64,000 bases of DNA from Mauremys mutica (taxonomy: Eukaryota; Chordata; Testudines; Geoemydidae), in contig NC_059072.1 of NCBI RefSeq assembly GCF_020497125.1, positions 71,803,697 to 71,867,696 on the forward strand, given 5' to 3'. Made by a program: the position numbers and the translations under genes. The notes below the pieces were generated by a model. That model was not told where the DNA came from, ran no database searches, and worked only from the letters and a program-made list of their open reading frames with translations. This document shows positions 11,731 through 23,605 of the stretch, piece by piece; the first letter of the stretch is position 1; each line of letters begins with the position of its first letter.

Positions 11731-12879
11731 TTCCTCTGGCTAGCAGATCATTTTTTTTGTCCTGCATAGAGGCAGCTGGTGAAATTATTCTTTGGGGTGA
11801 GTGCTAAGCAGGGAATAGCCATGGATGGACTTGGGTGGTCCACAGCCCACCCAATTAGCAATCAGGTCCACCTAAATATGAACACTAGGCATAGTACTTA
11901 AAGTGAAGGTTGTTGAAGGGCTACAAAGTGGAGTGGAGCCCCAAACTGGATGCCAGGGCTCGTGCTGGGGTGCAACGTCAACCACCTCTCTATCACCCCT
12001 GCAGAGGAAGGGATCTGCTCCATGTCTCCCTGCTCTGATTACTGCCTTCCCATTGGCTCCTGGCTCCCACACCCAATCTGATTTTGGCCACCTCCCCGCC
12101 CCCTGATGTAGGAGGCTCGGGGAGCCCCTGTTTCAATGGGGAGGCAGTAATCAGACCAGGGTGGCACAATGGCGGAGCCGGTTCTCTGCTGGCATAACAG
12201 AGGGGCAGCTGTGCTAAATTTGAGTGGCATTGTGACTTGATTCTCTTGGTTCTGCTGCTCCCAGTCTCTGCCTCTGCTCTGCTCAGGAGCTGCTCAAGAA
12301 TATCTGCTGCCCTAGCCAAAACTTCAGTGTGCCGCGCACCTTCCCCCTACCTCAGAAGTTTGGCAGCGTTTGTTTAAGAAAGGTGAATTTGCCATTAAAT
12401 GCGTACAACAGGCATAATATCAGTGTTTCTAGTGAGGCAAGACTTACACAAGTTGCATCAAATTCATATCAAAATACTCTAAACCACGCAAGAGCTTCCA
12501 TGAACATCAGTTCACTGCAGAGTCTGGCAACACATTCCTTAAAAAAATGTAATTAAATGCATTTGGACACATGAGTGTATGGTACTTGCAGCTTCACATA
12601 AGTCTTTGTCATGGGCAGTTGACAGCAGACATGATTTTATTTTTTCTATTTGGATGAATCTAACCTGGAGCTACAAACAAATAATAATAATAAAAAAGTC
12701 CACATTGATGTATTTATAGTAAATTGAAAATCTATAGGGATTGTATAATGAAGAGCCTTTTAAGACTAGCAAATATGCAAGTTTCTTAAGACATGCACAT
12801 CTAACCTGGTTGTCAGAAGTTCCCTATGGGAATCAGTAGATCAGGACTCTCTTTGCTTTCTTCACTGCAAAATCTCTAA
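11731..12879. mobile_element. Noncoding 3' flank of the hAT transposon remnant
   Basis: Noncoding sequence between the split palindromic repeat and the C-terminus of the minus-strand transposase. It contains a 22-base inverted repeat (12034-12055 with 12134-12155, 21 of 22 bases pairing, 78-base loop). A related motif CAATGGGGAGGTAGTCAC recurs at 15789-15806 on the other side of the transposase, suggesting that these are subterminal repeats of the same element. The exact element end is not visible. Confidence 0.45.
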
Positions 12880-15390
12880 CCACATCATTTAGATCCAGTG
12901 CTTCGGGTAAAACATTTTTGACAGATTGTTTCAAGACCACTAACCACATTTGAGACATGGAAGATCACACATTTGAGTTTTGGTTTTGGTTTTGAGAAGA
13001 TGCGCTCAGCACTGGCAACAGTTATGTGAAGTGTCAAAAGAATACGCAGGGCAATAAATGTATTGGGGAAAACTGATGCCATGTTATTCAGGCAGCAGAT
13101 GTATTCCAGCTGTTGTGTAGGACTTGCCTTAGGTTCCACTCTGTCAATTCATCACATAACTCTAAAGCATCTATATCCTTCAAATCACCATCTGTCAGGA
13201 AGGACTGGAGAACAGGGCACTTTTCAAATAATGTCTCCTGACTGCTTGAAAGCAGTTCCAGAATTTTTACAAAACACTGAAAGACTTACTAAGGTTTTGA
13301 AGTTGAGAAAATCTTTCCTCTGCTGACTGTATGGCAGTATCGCTACTGAATAAAAGAAGTTCACTATGAAGCTCTGTTCAAGGTTGACAGTTGGTTCATT
13401 GCAAGAATCAGTGAAAGAGTCTTTTTCCTTCCGCTTTTGACTTGGATCTCTTCTTCAAATCTTCCTTGTATGCTAAGTGATTCTGCTAATTGTCAAGCAA
13501 TAGCAAGTGCAGATTGAAAACTGCAATCTGACCAATAGTATTGCCAGAAATATTGTAGACTGCTTGTTTGATTGCTTGACGGAGATCAAGTTTTACCACT
13601 TGTAAAGTCTTGCTCACTGTGTTCATTTCAAACAAAATATCATGCCATTTCACTAAGTTGCACAGAAATTTGAAATTAAACATTTGTCCAGCGATGGATC
13701 TTGCTTCTTCTGAGATTTGCTTCAAGAAGTACCTGTGTTGCATCATCAGCTGTGGATAGCCATGTATAGTGCACTTCTCCAACTAGATACCCTATGGCTC
13801 TGACAGCTTCAGCTCTGCTTTCCTAGCTTGTTCCAGACAGTTGTTTCACTGTAATACCTGAGTTTCTGTTATTTCAAAAGAATATCCCATCGATATGTTG
13901 ACAGTGAAAAATAAACAAAAATTGCCTGAATGACCCCTCCAAAGCTTTCTGCATCAATACAACATCCAGCAGCATTGCTCAGTATCCAGTTGAGTGAATG
14001 GGCATTGCTGGCCATGAAAAATGTTCAAGTTAAGGTTGTGCACCCATTTCTGCACTCCACTATTCTTTCCCATCATATTAGCTCTGTTGGCAGAATCATG
14101 TCTATAAGAGAAAAACTTCCATCATACCTGCACCAGTTGAATCATTCAGTTTCACAAAAGCTAAGAAGTTTCCCTATATTTCCATGTTTACATCTTGTTT
14201 TCCTCATCTAGTGGAAACATATCTTACAATCACAGTGATTTGTTATATGTGGCTAATTTCTGGCGTACATTCAAGGATGACTCAATAATATTTTGACTCT
14301 TTCACCAGAGATAAGATTTTGCCTTTGATTTTGATACCAAGAGGTCAATCAACTCTTTCTGAATGTTTTATCCCAAGGTAATGAAAATAGTTTTATTTGA
14401 TGTTATTCTTCTCAAATGTTCTTTTGCAATACCATAAAACATGCCCATCAACTCTACAAATTTTAGAAAATTTCCATTACTTGATTTATACAGCCTGTCT
14501 GAGTGGCTCAGAAAAGCCAAGTTCTCAACAGCAATTGTCCAAGAAAGAGCCATAATTCTATGCAGATCATTGCTCCAGGGTTCTCTTTTGGCTTTTATAC
14601 ACTGATGATATTGATCAACTATCTTATTACAGTTTAATCTCTCTTCCATTTTCTCAAATCTAGATCAATGAGATGTGATCAAGAGATTTTTCATGACTGC
14701 TGAGAATGGCAGATAATTTTTTCCAGTTTCAAATGCCATCACTTGCCAGCACAGACATCACATTCAGAGTAAAGATCTTGCAGCAAAAACAAATACACTT
14801 TCACTCCTTATTGAATAAGTTACCAGATCCTTGCAACAGCCCCACGAGTTGACATATGGTGCTTGTAGTGATTTGGAGCAAACTTCCTGTTTCCAGTATG
14901 GGAAGTTCAAAAGATTTTACTTGCATGGGTCCTTTTGCCACTAGCTGTTCTGCAACTCTTCAGTTTATTTTGGGCCATTGGGCAGTGTCAGATCAGCATC
15001 AGTCTTCTTTTCTCTAGTGATGTTGCTTATAGTACTGATATAGTCACTATCGTTTCCTGAAGAGGCAGTGTCCGACTCTGCTCCATGAGTGGTTTTTGCT
15101 TCAATGACTTCATCACCAGGTAGTTCTGATTCCTTATTTTCACAAATTTCCTCCACTTCTCCAGTATTAGCAACATTCATTTTTTCATATATTTTAACAT
15201 AGAACCTTTCTGTGACTCTCAAAAAGCATCTTTTTCTGCTTTGTGTTTTTCATATTCTGCACCAGACAAATGCTTTCCATTATCTGACACTGTAAAACTC
15301 CAAGTAGCAAAAAGTATTTTTTAAAACTCTTGTTGGGGTTTGCAGGACCTGAACGATCAAAAAAACTCCTAATTGAGGTCACACATTGTT
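12880..15390 (-). pseudogene. Decayed hAT transposase (zf-TTF / ZMYM-like)
   Basis: The minus strand encodes broken pieces of a transposase that cuts and pastes DNA in the nucleus. In gene order: an acidic N-terminal region (about 15222-14965); a TTF-type zinc-finger stretch near 14760-14930, where HYKHHMSTRGAVARI and a following W-L-T-Y-S are readable across frames; the NGNFLKFVELMG and EHLRRI motifs (14649-14368), typical of the DUF4371/ZMYM-like hAT group; a central helical part (13782-13486); and the C-terminal hAT dimerisation region (ALRILLTLHITVASAERIFS, 13139-12885). Intact relatives are roughly 600-800 residues in one frame; here there are several stops and frameshifts, so it is dead. 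The assignment rests on the C-terminal and EHLRRI motifs, which are quite specific. Confidence 0.8.
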
Positions 15391-15991
15391 GCTAACAGCT
15401 TGTGACCTCAAGTAGGAGTTTGTTATTTAGGTATTAGTGATATTGGTAGACTGCTTTATAATGGGTAACTGAATTGTAAAACTATCATTTCGTTCTCATC
15501 TCAATTTCGCCAGTCAAGAACTGAAAACATAAATAGCTTCTCCCAGAAATCTGCTGCCTTAGACAGCTACCTAGTTTGCCTATAGCTAGAGTGGCCCCTG
15601 GCTCTGCTCCCCATGGATACAGGCTCTGTCTTGTGAGGAGCCCATGTGTCAGGCTTCCTATCAACACAGGCTCCATCTCCATCCCCACACCACCCAGCTC
15701 TTATTTCCTCTCCATTGACAGGGGTGTGCCCTGTCCACTACTGGAAGGGCCTGGTCAAAATCTCATTGGCTCTCAGCTCCCAATCAGCCAATGGGGAGGT
15801 AGTCACTGGAGTTGGGTGGCGGGGGCAGAGTCTGAGACTGTGTTAATAGGGAAGTAGTGGTGAGCTGATTGGTTCTGAGGTAGTAGCAACTTTAGTAAAA
15901 GACTGTATCCTGCAGCGATCTGCCTCAAACTTTAAAGGGTTTTAGTGGATCTTGTGGCCCTCTACTACCTTAAAGTTGCATTGCTATCCTT
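15391..15991. mobile_element. Noncoding 5' flank of the hAT transposon remnant
   Basis: GC-richer noncoding DNA upstream of the minus-strand transposase. It holds a copy of the CAATGGGGAGGTAGT motif found as an inverted repeat on the other flank, and repeated ATTGGCT/AATCAGCC motifs. It probably represents the element's subterminal region and 5' leader. The boundary with host DNA is not clear. Confidence 0.4.
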
Positions 15992-16060
15992 GTGTTATGC
16001 ATTGCAATGCTGAGTGCAGCAATGACTAAATACCTTTAAAAATCTGGGTCTTAAGACCAA
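15992..16060. repeat. Right part of the split palindromic repeat
   Basis: GCATTGCAATGCTGAG followed by ACTAAATACCTTTAAAAATC and TGGGTCTTAA is the inverted counterpart of the start of the repeat at 11528. TCTTAA borders both outer ends (11527-11532 and 16051-16056). Confidence 0.55.
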
Positions 16061-16623
16061 GGATTTGTCTTGCTATATATTGATAAACCACCTCGCACAT
16101 TTGAAGTATTACCTCAATATATAAAAATTATTATTAATAATAATAATAAGAGTTATAATAGTTAATTTACAGTAGTTGTGATTACTGTATATAGATTTAA
16201 TCAGAAATAATGCCAAGCGAGAGCTTTTACATGCACAAACCTTTTCAGCGTTTGAAATATGCTGAAGTAGGTGTGAAAGGCTTGAAAGATAAAGAAGGGT
16301 TTTAGGAATGTTAATACCATATTAGTTTTCAGGCCAGACGCAGAGCTTTTATGTTTAGCAAGAATGCTTCAGCTACAAAAAGAGAAATAATTTTGCAAAC
16401 TAAATTTTTTGCAGGTAATTAGTCCATAATGTGTTCTATCGTCCTTCTTGTTGTTTTGGAAACATTCTGAAATAGTTCAACATTTCATGTTTGCAAAGTA
16501 ATAACTAAATGTAGATTTTTTTTTCTATTTGCATCTGTGTTTCACAGTAATATATTCCATGGGTTATGTTTTAGCATGTAAGTTCTGATTCATTTAACTG
16601 GGAATGGGACAAACAGTGTAGAC
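16061..16623. other. No recognised feature; ATT microsatellite
   Basis: Contains a short (ATT)/(AAT) tract around 16127-16150 and otherwise AT-rich unique-looking DNA. Confidence 0.45.
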
Positions 16624-16832
16624 CAGTGGTTCCCAAACTTGTTCCACCGCTTGCTCAGGGAAAGTCCTTCGATCTGTGCTGTTTCCAGCAGCTCCCATTG
16701 GCCTGGAGCAGTGAACCGCAGCCACTGGGAGCCACGATCGGCCGAACCTGCGTACGCGGCAGGTAAACAAACCGGCCCGGCCCGCCAGGGGCTTTGCCTG
16801 CACAAGCGGCGGAACAAGTTTGGGAACCCCTG
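16624..16832. mobile_element. hAT-type MITE, 209 bp
   Basis: Long, well-matched terminal inverted repeats: CAGTGGTTCCCAAACTTGTT on the left against CAGGGGTTCCCAAACTTGTT on the reverse complement of the right end, continuing to about 30 bases. Flanking 8-base repeats GTGTAGAC (16616-16623) and GCATAGAC (16833-16840) match at 6 of 8 positions. The middle is GC-rich and noncoding (CGGCAGGTAAACAAACCGGC). Confidence 0.88.
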
Positions 16833-17162
16833 GCATAGACTTAAGCACCTCCTGCTTTTTATCTTTCATACGCTATCATTATTTGCATATTGTTTCATAT
16901 GGATTCATGTTTTGTAATAGCCAGACTAACCAGCATTCTATACTACCTATGCTATTAAATATGCAGCACATATTACTGCTGTATTGTATGCTATTAGAAT
17001 ATGTGTCTGGTACTTGAAATGTCTTAGTAAAAGCAATAAAAAAGGTGTAGAATGAACACACACACTTTGTTTTTAATACACACAGAGGGGTCACAATAGT
17101 CAGATTACCCCTGGCTCTTACACTGTGGTGGTGTGAGGAGGGGAAGGGTGCAAAGATTCAGA

Positions 17163-17440
17163 CTATAGATTGTAAGGCCATAGGGGAACACTGTGATTAA
17201 CCGGTCTGACCTCCTGCATAAGAAAGGCCTGCTTGAAGTAGACCATATCTTTTTTTAGAGAAACATCCCATCATGATTTAAAAATTGCCTTTGATGGAGA
17301 CTCCACCACAACCCTTAACAAGTTTTTCCAATGGTTAAGTACTGTCACTTGTTAAAAATTTGCATCTTATTTCCAATCAAAATTTGACTGGCTACAGCTT
17401 CAAGCCGTTGGCTCTGGTTAGACATTTGTCTGAAAGAACA
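17163..17440 (-). mobile_element. Old CR1 LINE 3' end
   Basis: Homologous to the fragment at 42166-42470: both carry the GGAGACTCCACCACAA-like or GGAAAATCCACCACAA-like stretch, TTCCAATGGTTAA and CTTATTTCCAAT in the same order. On the minus strand this is the 3' part of an old CR1 subfamily. It is noncoding and diverged. Confidence 0.75.
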
Positions 17441-20400
17441 AAAAGAAGAAGGAGGCTTTTCCCCTTTGTGTGCCCAGCATAAGAGCTGGAGCCAGTCCCT
17501 GCACTCAGGGAGTGCATGGACTGCTCCCTCATTGAACCCCACAGGGCACAAATCACCTTAAATGAAGCAGAAAGGAGGCAAGTCTCTCTAAAAACCTCAT
17601 TGGCCACACAGGCCAAAATCCAGCAAAGTACGTAAGCACATACTTTACTGGATCACGACCAGCCTTAGGGGAATGAGCCCACTGTTCTAGAAAGTGGTGC
17701 AGGCCAGGCTGCACTGTCCTGTCCCCTTCCCCCCAGCCCCAGTGGGCTACCTGGGCAGGGTTACTGTGAGGCACAATCCCTCCATCCTCAAGCTCCTGAT
17801 GGCATGGTGAGACTTTGCATTACCCCCCCCCTGGGCTGGGGACTAACTATCACAAATGGACCATTAGTGTTTATCTTGCCTGAATTTCCAACTTTCACCA
17901 CAACATTGTAGTGTGGTGGTTACACTAGCAACTACAGAAAGCTTGGTATTTAGGTTCATTTTTCTTTTGACAGTTGCATGTGGAATCCTCAACCTGACCT
18001 GCAATTGAATGAAAAAGTAACAAAGAATATGACCTTGGGACAGGATTTCCTCATTAATTGGGCCTGATGTTTATATTACTAAATATGACTGGCATTAGGC
18101 TGGATTTATCAAAGAGATACCAGGTATTGTAGATATTTATTTTTAAAATGTTAATAAGTGGCATTCCTTTCCCAGTACAAAACTAGAAAGGACTGTGAAT
18201 TAGTCATTAGATATTGTAACTTTCACCTCAAGCTTTCTTGTTAGAAGAAAGACCACATTGGTAGTAACTGAAAGTTAATTATAGCCGGCCAGTTGTTGTT
18301 TGGCCTATATGAAATGAGTTGATAATTTCACTTCAATCCAGGATGGCCAGGTACCCGCATTTCAGGCAACACCATGACAGTTAGCTCTAATTATCATTAT
18401 AGCATGAAGTTTCAAGAAGAAAGGGTAGCGGGAAGAACTGAATTAGCCTGGAAACAGAATTATCCTCTCATTCTCTTTCCATTGGAGTATTGGCAGGGCT
18501 TTGTGGGATAAGACTGCATCACTACTGCCCTGTGACGTAATTGATCTGTGGATCAGCAGCACACTTTCAGTTTCTGTAGTTATGAATCAGTCACCTGTCA
18601 CAGTTAAACACTAAGCATCTAGATTCTCTTATCCATACTCATGTTGAATAGTGCCCTATTCCAGGAGTAGCCCCACCAAAGTCGATAAGACAGCTCCTGG
18701 AGTAATATGTTACTCAAAGGAAGGATATCCAAATCTGTTCAATAATTCATTTTTTAAATGTTTCTTATATCCAAGAGTAGACAAACCATTGTGAAATTTA
18801 CTGAATGTTTTATAGAAAAATGGCACTTATGTTATATAGCTTATGGAACAATTTGATGTTCATGAAATGCTATTTCTCTGGAAATGTGATACTTATTGCT
18901 GGACTAATCATTTACTTCCAAATGAAAAAAAAAGGAATTGTATTTATTAATTTAAAAACCAATCACCAGCTGTCGTCGAATCCTGCCTACTGAGTGAAGA
19001 ACTTTGTACCATAGTAGTTTGAACCAAGAAAAACGTTCTGAAATGAAACTTGGTTTGTATCACCCTCTTCAGTATTATGCAAGGTTAAAGAGTCTGTTCC
19101 AGAAACAGGAAACCCTTTGTCCTTAAGAACTGGTTTAATGTAAATTTGACAGAATATTTAGATGGTAGAAAGATGCAGACAATTATTTTTAGGCTCCCTC
19201 TTTGAAAGCCCTGTTGCCTGACAAACTTCAATGTGTTTTATTCTTTCATCAACCATGCCCAGAGTAGTATTTCCATTTCATAAATGGAGCTCGAAATCAA
19301 CTTACTCAGAGCAGCACATCATTTCCCAGTTTCAAGCCCTGATAAATGTTATGATTTCTAGATGCTGATACATAAAGTCTGTGAAGAGTCTTGATGAAGA
19401 TGGCATCAGAAACCTAATTCCTAATCTGATCTGATGTGAATTTTCAGTTTAAAGAGCAACTTGATTGTTATGGTGAGGGACAACAGATTTAATAAAATAT
19501 AGTAAAATGCATAATTGGATTAGTATAAATGGATACCGCAATCCATTATTGCTCAAAAATTACAGAAAAACCGTTTTTATATTAATGGTTGGATTTTTCC
19601 TCTTCAAGATAAGTTCTTGCTTATGTAAACTTACATCAAGAAAGTAATTCATATTGGAGGTTCTCTTTTTATGTAGTTACATACAAATTCAACATTATGT
19701 TTTCTGAAGTTCATAAAAGTCAGAAGCATAGGTGCTATCAAATCACTACAGAAGTGGATACGCGCCAGGTGGTAAAGACAGTCAAGTGGGATTTGACCAC
19801 AATAAAGCCTGTTCATTCAAGGCCATTAAAAACTCAATTAATGTCATGAGTCATTGTTTGACAATTCAATTAAAGTCTATGACCTTCCCAGTTGATTCAA
19901 TCAGTTATTTCTGCCTAATTGAATAGATTCTATGTCTTTAGCTGTTAAAGCACGATTGGCATTTCCATGTTGAAATGGTTATACCGTCGTCATGATTTGG
20001 CACAATTCAAAAGAGTTCAGTGTGTCCATCTGTGCATAGAGGTACCTACCAAAAATATGGAAGATGTTCTTTGTATACGTTTATTGTTGAAAATAAGATA
20101 TGAATTAGTCCTTTTAATGAAGCTTCAGCCTTTTTTCTTTACAATTTTTTGTTTGGAATATGCTTATAGATGTTATGTGGTCTCAAAAATGAATGTCAAG
20201 TTTTATAAAAGCATTTTGATGGTAGATCCTTCTGGCTTAAATAACTGGTTCTTGGATTTGAAGAAGGCACCTGGTAGACTCCTTGGCATTGGAAGCATTT
20301 AATGTATTATTCGACCAATTACATTTAGAATGAAGAAAAATATTCTTCCTTTTCAATTCATTTGAAACATTTCCTTATGGCAGTATTTTAGTTTTGTGAT

Positions 20401-20844
20401 TCAAATGGTCACTTTCCAGAAGGTCAGGAATACAGATGTATACAAACCCTAATATTGTATATATATATATACTGTCTGCATTTAAAAGAGGTAGCACTAT
20501 TAGATGGAACTGACCCAGAACCTCAGCTGGAATAAATTGGTGAAACTGTATTGACTTCACTGGAGCTATTCCAATTTAATTGGGCTGAGGGTCTGGCCCA
20601 ATTGACTGGTACATTGTAAAAAGAGGTAATTTTGTAAAACATTTGTTCCATACATTCGTAGATATATAATTACTGCCCACTTTATTTCTCTTGAAATACA
20701 TTTAAATGATCTTGGAATTTATTTCTTATCACTGAATTTATGTACAACGTAACCTCTATGTGGTAACTGCATATCTTTTCTTTCATCCTTTGTGAAGTCT
20801 GTGGAAATATGGGAAGGATGGCCAAGTGTTTGAAGAACAGGACT
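17441..20844. other. No recognised feature
   Basis: About 3.4 kb of AT-rich DNA. A 111-codon plus-strand open frame at 19967-20302 has no recognisable domain and no supporting signals, so I do not call it a gene. A C-run lies at about 17823-17831. Confidence 0.45.
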
Positions 20845-20985
20845 GGAAAATCAGGGAATTGAGTCTTTTTCTTGGTTCAGCCATAGATTTCCAGTGTAAC
20901 TTTTGGCAAGTAACGTAACTTTCTTTGTGCCTGAATTTCCCCATCTGTAAAATGAGGCTTGTAATACCTACTTGAGATCTTTCTA
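20845..20985 (+). repeat. MIR (CORE-SINE) fragment
   Basis: CAAGTAACGTAACTTTCTTT, GTGCCTGAATTTCCCCATCT and GTAAAATGAGGCTTGTAATA follow each other as in the MIR element (the CCCCATCTGTAAAATG block is the most diagnostic). The preceding bases fit the MIR core region. Confidence 0.85.
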
Positions 20986-21965
20986 CACGAAGGCACTACT
21001 GATTAAGTACAGATTATTATTGTTGTATTTATGAAATTGGACTATGACTGTAGTATTAGGCCCATGAAACATCAGAAGACATATCTTAATAATATTATCT
21101 TACATTTATACAGGCGTTTCATCTTGAAGGATGTCAAAGTGCCATGGGCACTGTTGCCACTGAATTCCATTGTAAAACTCCCATTGACTTCGGTGGGAGC
21201 AGTACTTCAGCTATTTGTAGATTTAGACTGGAAGAACTGTTTTGCAATGTACTATAGCACTACATGACATTGGTCAGAAAATGAGGAATAATATTCTATC
21301 TATTTGGAAACATCATAGGGAATTTATTTAACTTGGATGTACTTGAGTTACAATTTGACCAGGTTGAGGGGACCAACACCCCATTATTTTTTACAAGAAG
21401 TGCCAACAGATAGTAACAAGTAGTCAGACTTCCTGTTTTATGTGTCATCTGAAATATTTTTCTGACAGAATGGAGGTCATATTGTATGTGAATAACAAAT
21501 TCCTTTTTGAAGAGGTAACAGCAATGTTTGTGGCAAATTGTTATTTAGAGATTCTTCTTTAAATATTTTCCATGACTGGTGAACTAGAATGAGTAGAAGA
21601 ACAGGTTGGCTTTTCTTAATATATTGCCCGTATTTATTCTAGAAGGTATTTCTATTGTTTCTTATACTGAAAATATAGTCTCTCATATTTAGTTGTACTG
21701 TATGTGCCACATGCCATCTGCTGGACATTTTTAGAATTGTCAGTTTGTTAAAATTGCCCTTAAACTGCTGAGTTGGTCATTTCTGTATTTAATTATAAGA
21801 TGAAGAAACTTAGGATAGTTGACATCAATCTACATGACAACATGCTAGAAGAAATCTTGAATTTCTTAATGAGTCAATTTTAGAATTGCAAGATAATGGT
21901 TTCATTCTCGGTGCTAAATACAAGCACTGGGTATTGTTTCAATGCAGGGACAACAGTTCTTTACA
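20986..21965. other. No recognised feature
   Basis: A CCCATTGACTTCGGTGGGAG motif at 21180-21199 is one of the recurrent short palindromic cores in this window. Otherwise unremarkable AT-rich DNA; the short frames show no domain. Confidence 0.45.
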
Positions 21966-22085
21966 GGGCCAATAAATTCATGCATCCGACGATGTGGGTA
22001 TTTACCCACGAAAGCTCATGATCCAATACATCTGTTAGTCTATAAGGTGCCACAGGACTCTTTGCTGCTTTTAATAAATTCACTG
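21966..22085 (+). mobile_element. Penelope-like element end with hammerhead-like motif
   Basis: The segment has a hammerhead-ribozyme-like order: CCGACGA (21986-21992), stem arms GTGGGT and ACCCAC (21994-21999, 22004-22009), then GAAA (22010-22013), then CTGTTAGTCTATAAGGTGCC downstream. The second copy, at 36810-37200, shares the same order and the GTTAGTCT..AAGGTGCCACA tail. Hammerhead motifs are known in the terminal repeats of Penelope-like retroelements, so I assign both copies there. The core differs from CUGANGA at the usually invariant U, and the short stem III is imperfect, so activity is unlikely. Confidence 0.6.
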
Positions 22086-22616
22086 ACATCGCAGAAGTAA
22101 ATGTGCATTTTGTACAGACTGCAAAAAAGCATTGTAGGAAATAAAAGCAGAAAGAAATGAAGAGCAATATTAAGGAGCTCAAATGTGATGTGTTCACATA
22201 CCAGAATGATGAGAATGGTATATAAGAACCATAGATAAAATTACTATGTTAGAAGGTAGTTTTGTGCAAAAAAATTTTTTTTAACCAGTTCAAATCCCAA
22301 TTTTTGGAGACATCTTGTAGTAGGGAATGGAGGGCTCAATGGGCAGAACATTAAATTTGTTGAGGCAAAACCAAAAGTAGGATCTATATCCTTTGGACTT
22401 GTTCAGGTGATGCAGGCTTTTGTTCCCTTTCATCCAAATCCCAACTCTGTCTGTCTCTCTCTCTGTCTCCTTGCCAGGTACCTATCCCAACTTGAAATCG
22501 CCTTTCACCAAATAGAAATGTCCCCTGGCTTCTCTACCTCCCATATCGCAAAATTCTCTACTATTAAGGAACAGATCCTGCCACTCTTACTCCTGTTGCG
22601 TATCTCCTTATTCATC
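22086..22616. other. No recognised feature
   Basis: Unremarkable sequence with a short CT-repeat (about 22450-22470). No gene seen. Confidence 0.45.
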
Positions 22617-22624
22617 GTGTAACC

Positions 22625-23589
22625 CAGGCCTGCACAACACGCGGCCCATGGGCCCACTGTGTGGCCCGCGCGGGTCCACTGTGCAGCCCGCGGGCAAGCA
22701 ATGGGGGGGGGGGCTGCCGGGTTCACCCCCTGCCCAATGGGGCAGCCTCACAGCCCCGCGCTCCAACTGCCTGGACGGTCAGAAGCGCAGCTGTCAGGTT
22801 CGCCCCCTGCCCAGGGCGGGTGGGGAGGGGAGAGCGACCTCGTGCTTCTGACCGTCCGGGCGGTCAGAGCGTGGGGCTGTGAGGTTGCTCCCTCCCCCTC
22901 CCGGGCAGGGGGCGAACCCGGCAGCCGCGCTTCTGACTGGGTTTGGCCTCTGCCTGGAGGGGACCTCATAGCCCCGCGCGCGCACTGCGCTCTAACCGCC
23001 CGAACCATCTTCCACACCCCCCGTCTCCCCCCCCCCGCCTGGTGTACAGCGGGTACGTCACTTCTGGGGCTGCTGAGGCGGGAAGCGCTGGGCACGAGGC
23101 AGAGCTGGTAAGTGCGAGAGGAGGGGCCTGGGCTAGAGCCGGAGCTCGCGGTGGCTGGGGTCAAGGGAGTGTCCAGCGCAGAGGGGCTGGGCTCAGAGCT
23201 GGGGGTCAGGGCTGGGGGGGTATGGGGTCAGGGGGGTGTCCAGGTCAGAGGGGCTGGGCTCGGAGCTAAGGGTCAGGGCTGGGGGAGGGATATCGGGGCA
23301 GGGGAGTGTCCAGCTCAGAGGGGCTGGGCTCGGAGCTAGGGGTCAGGGCTGTGGGGGGATGGGGTCAGGAAGGTTTCTGGCTCAGAGAAGCTAGGGGGTG
23401 GATGGGGTCAGGGGAGTGCTCAGCTCAGAGGGGCTGGGCTCAGAGCTAGGGGTCAGGGCTTGGGGGGTGTTCAGCAGGGCTGGACAGCGCTGGAGGGGGG
23501 GTGTTTCAGCGTGGCTGGGGGGGTTTGGCCCTCAGCTATTTTCTTTGGAGTAATATGGCCCTCGTCGCTTTACGAGTTATGCAGGCCTG
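22625..23589. mobile_element. Non-autonomous hAT element, 965 bp, GC-rich
   Basis: Bounded by inverted ends CAGGCCTGCACAAC and, on the reverse complement of the right side, CAGGCCTGCATAAC. A perfect 8-bp direct repeat GTGTAACC flanks it (22617-22624 and 23590-23597). The interior is very GC-rich against an AT-rich background and contains a run of ten G (22705-22714), repeated CGCCCCCTGCCC-type blocks and a minisatellite (23169-23500). Open frames of up to 150 codons inside it are side effects of the high GC content; no transposase motif is present. Confidence 0.88.
23169..23500. repeat. GC-rich minisatellite inside the hAT element
   Basis: Tandem units begin with GTGTCCAG or close variants at 23169, 23236, 23306, 23373, 23416 and 23467. 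The first three units are 67, 70 and 67 bases; later ones are shortened by internal deletion. Each carries CAGAGGGGCTGGGCT and GGGTCAGGGCTG motifs. Long G-runs give it quadruplex-forming potential. Confidence 0.85.
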
Positions 23590-23605
23590 GTGTAACCCTT
23601 TGGAA

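Noticed and set aside
19967..20302. 111-codon plus-strand open frame
   Set aside because: No recognisable domain, no codon-use or splice-signal support; AT-rich surroundings make such frames common.
22659..23164. Open frames of 138-150 codons on both strands
   Set aside because: Inside a GC-rich non-autonomous hAT element with clear ends; no transposase motif and overlapping frames on both strands.
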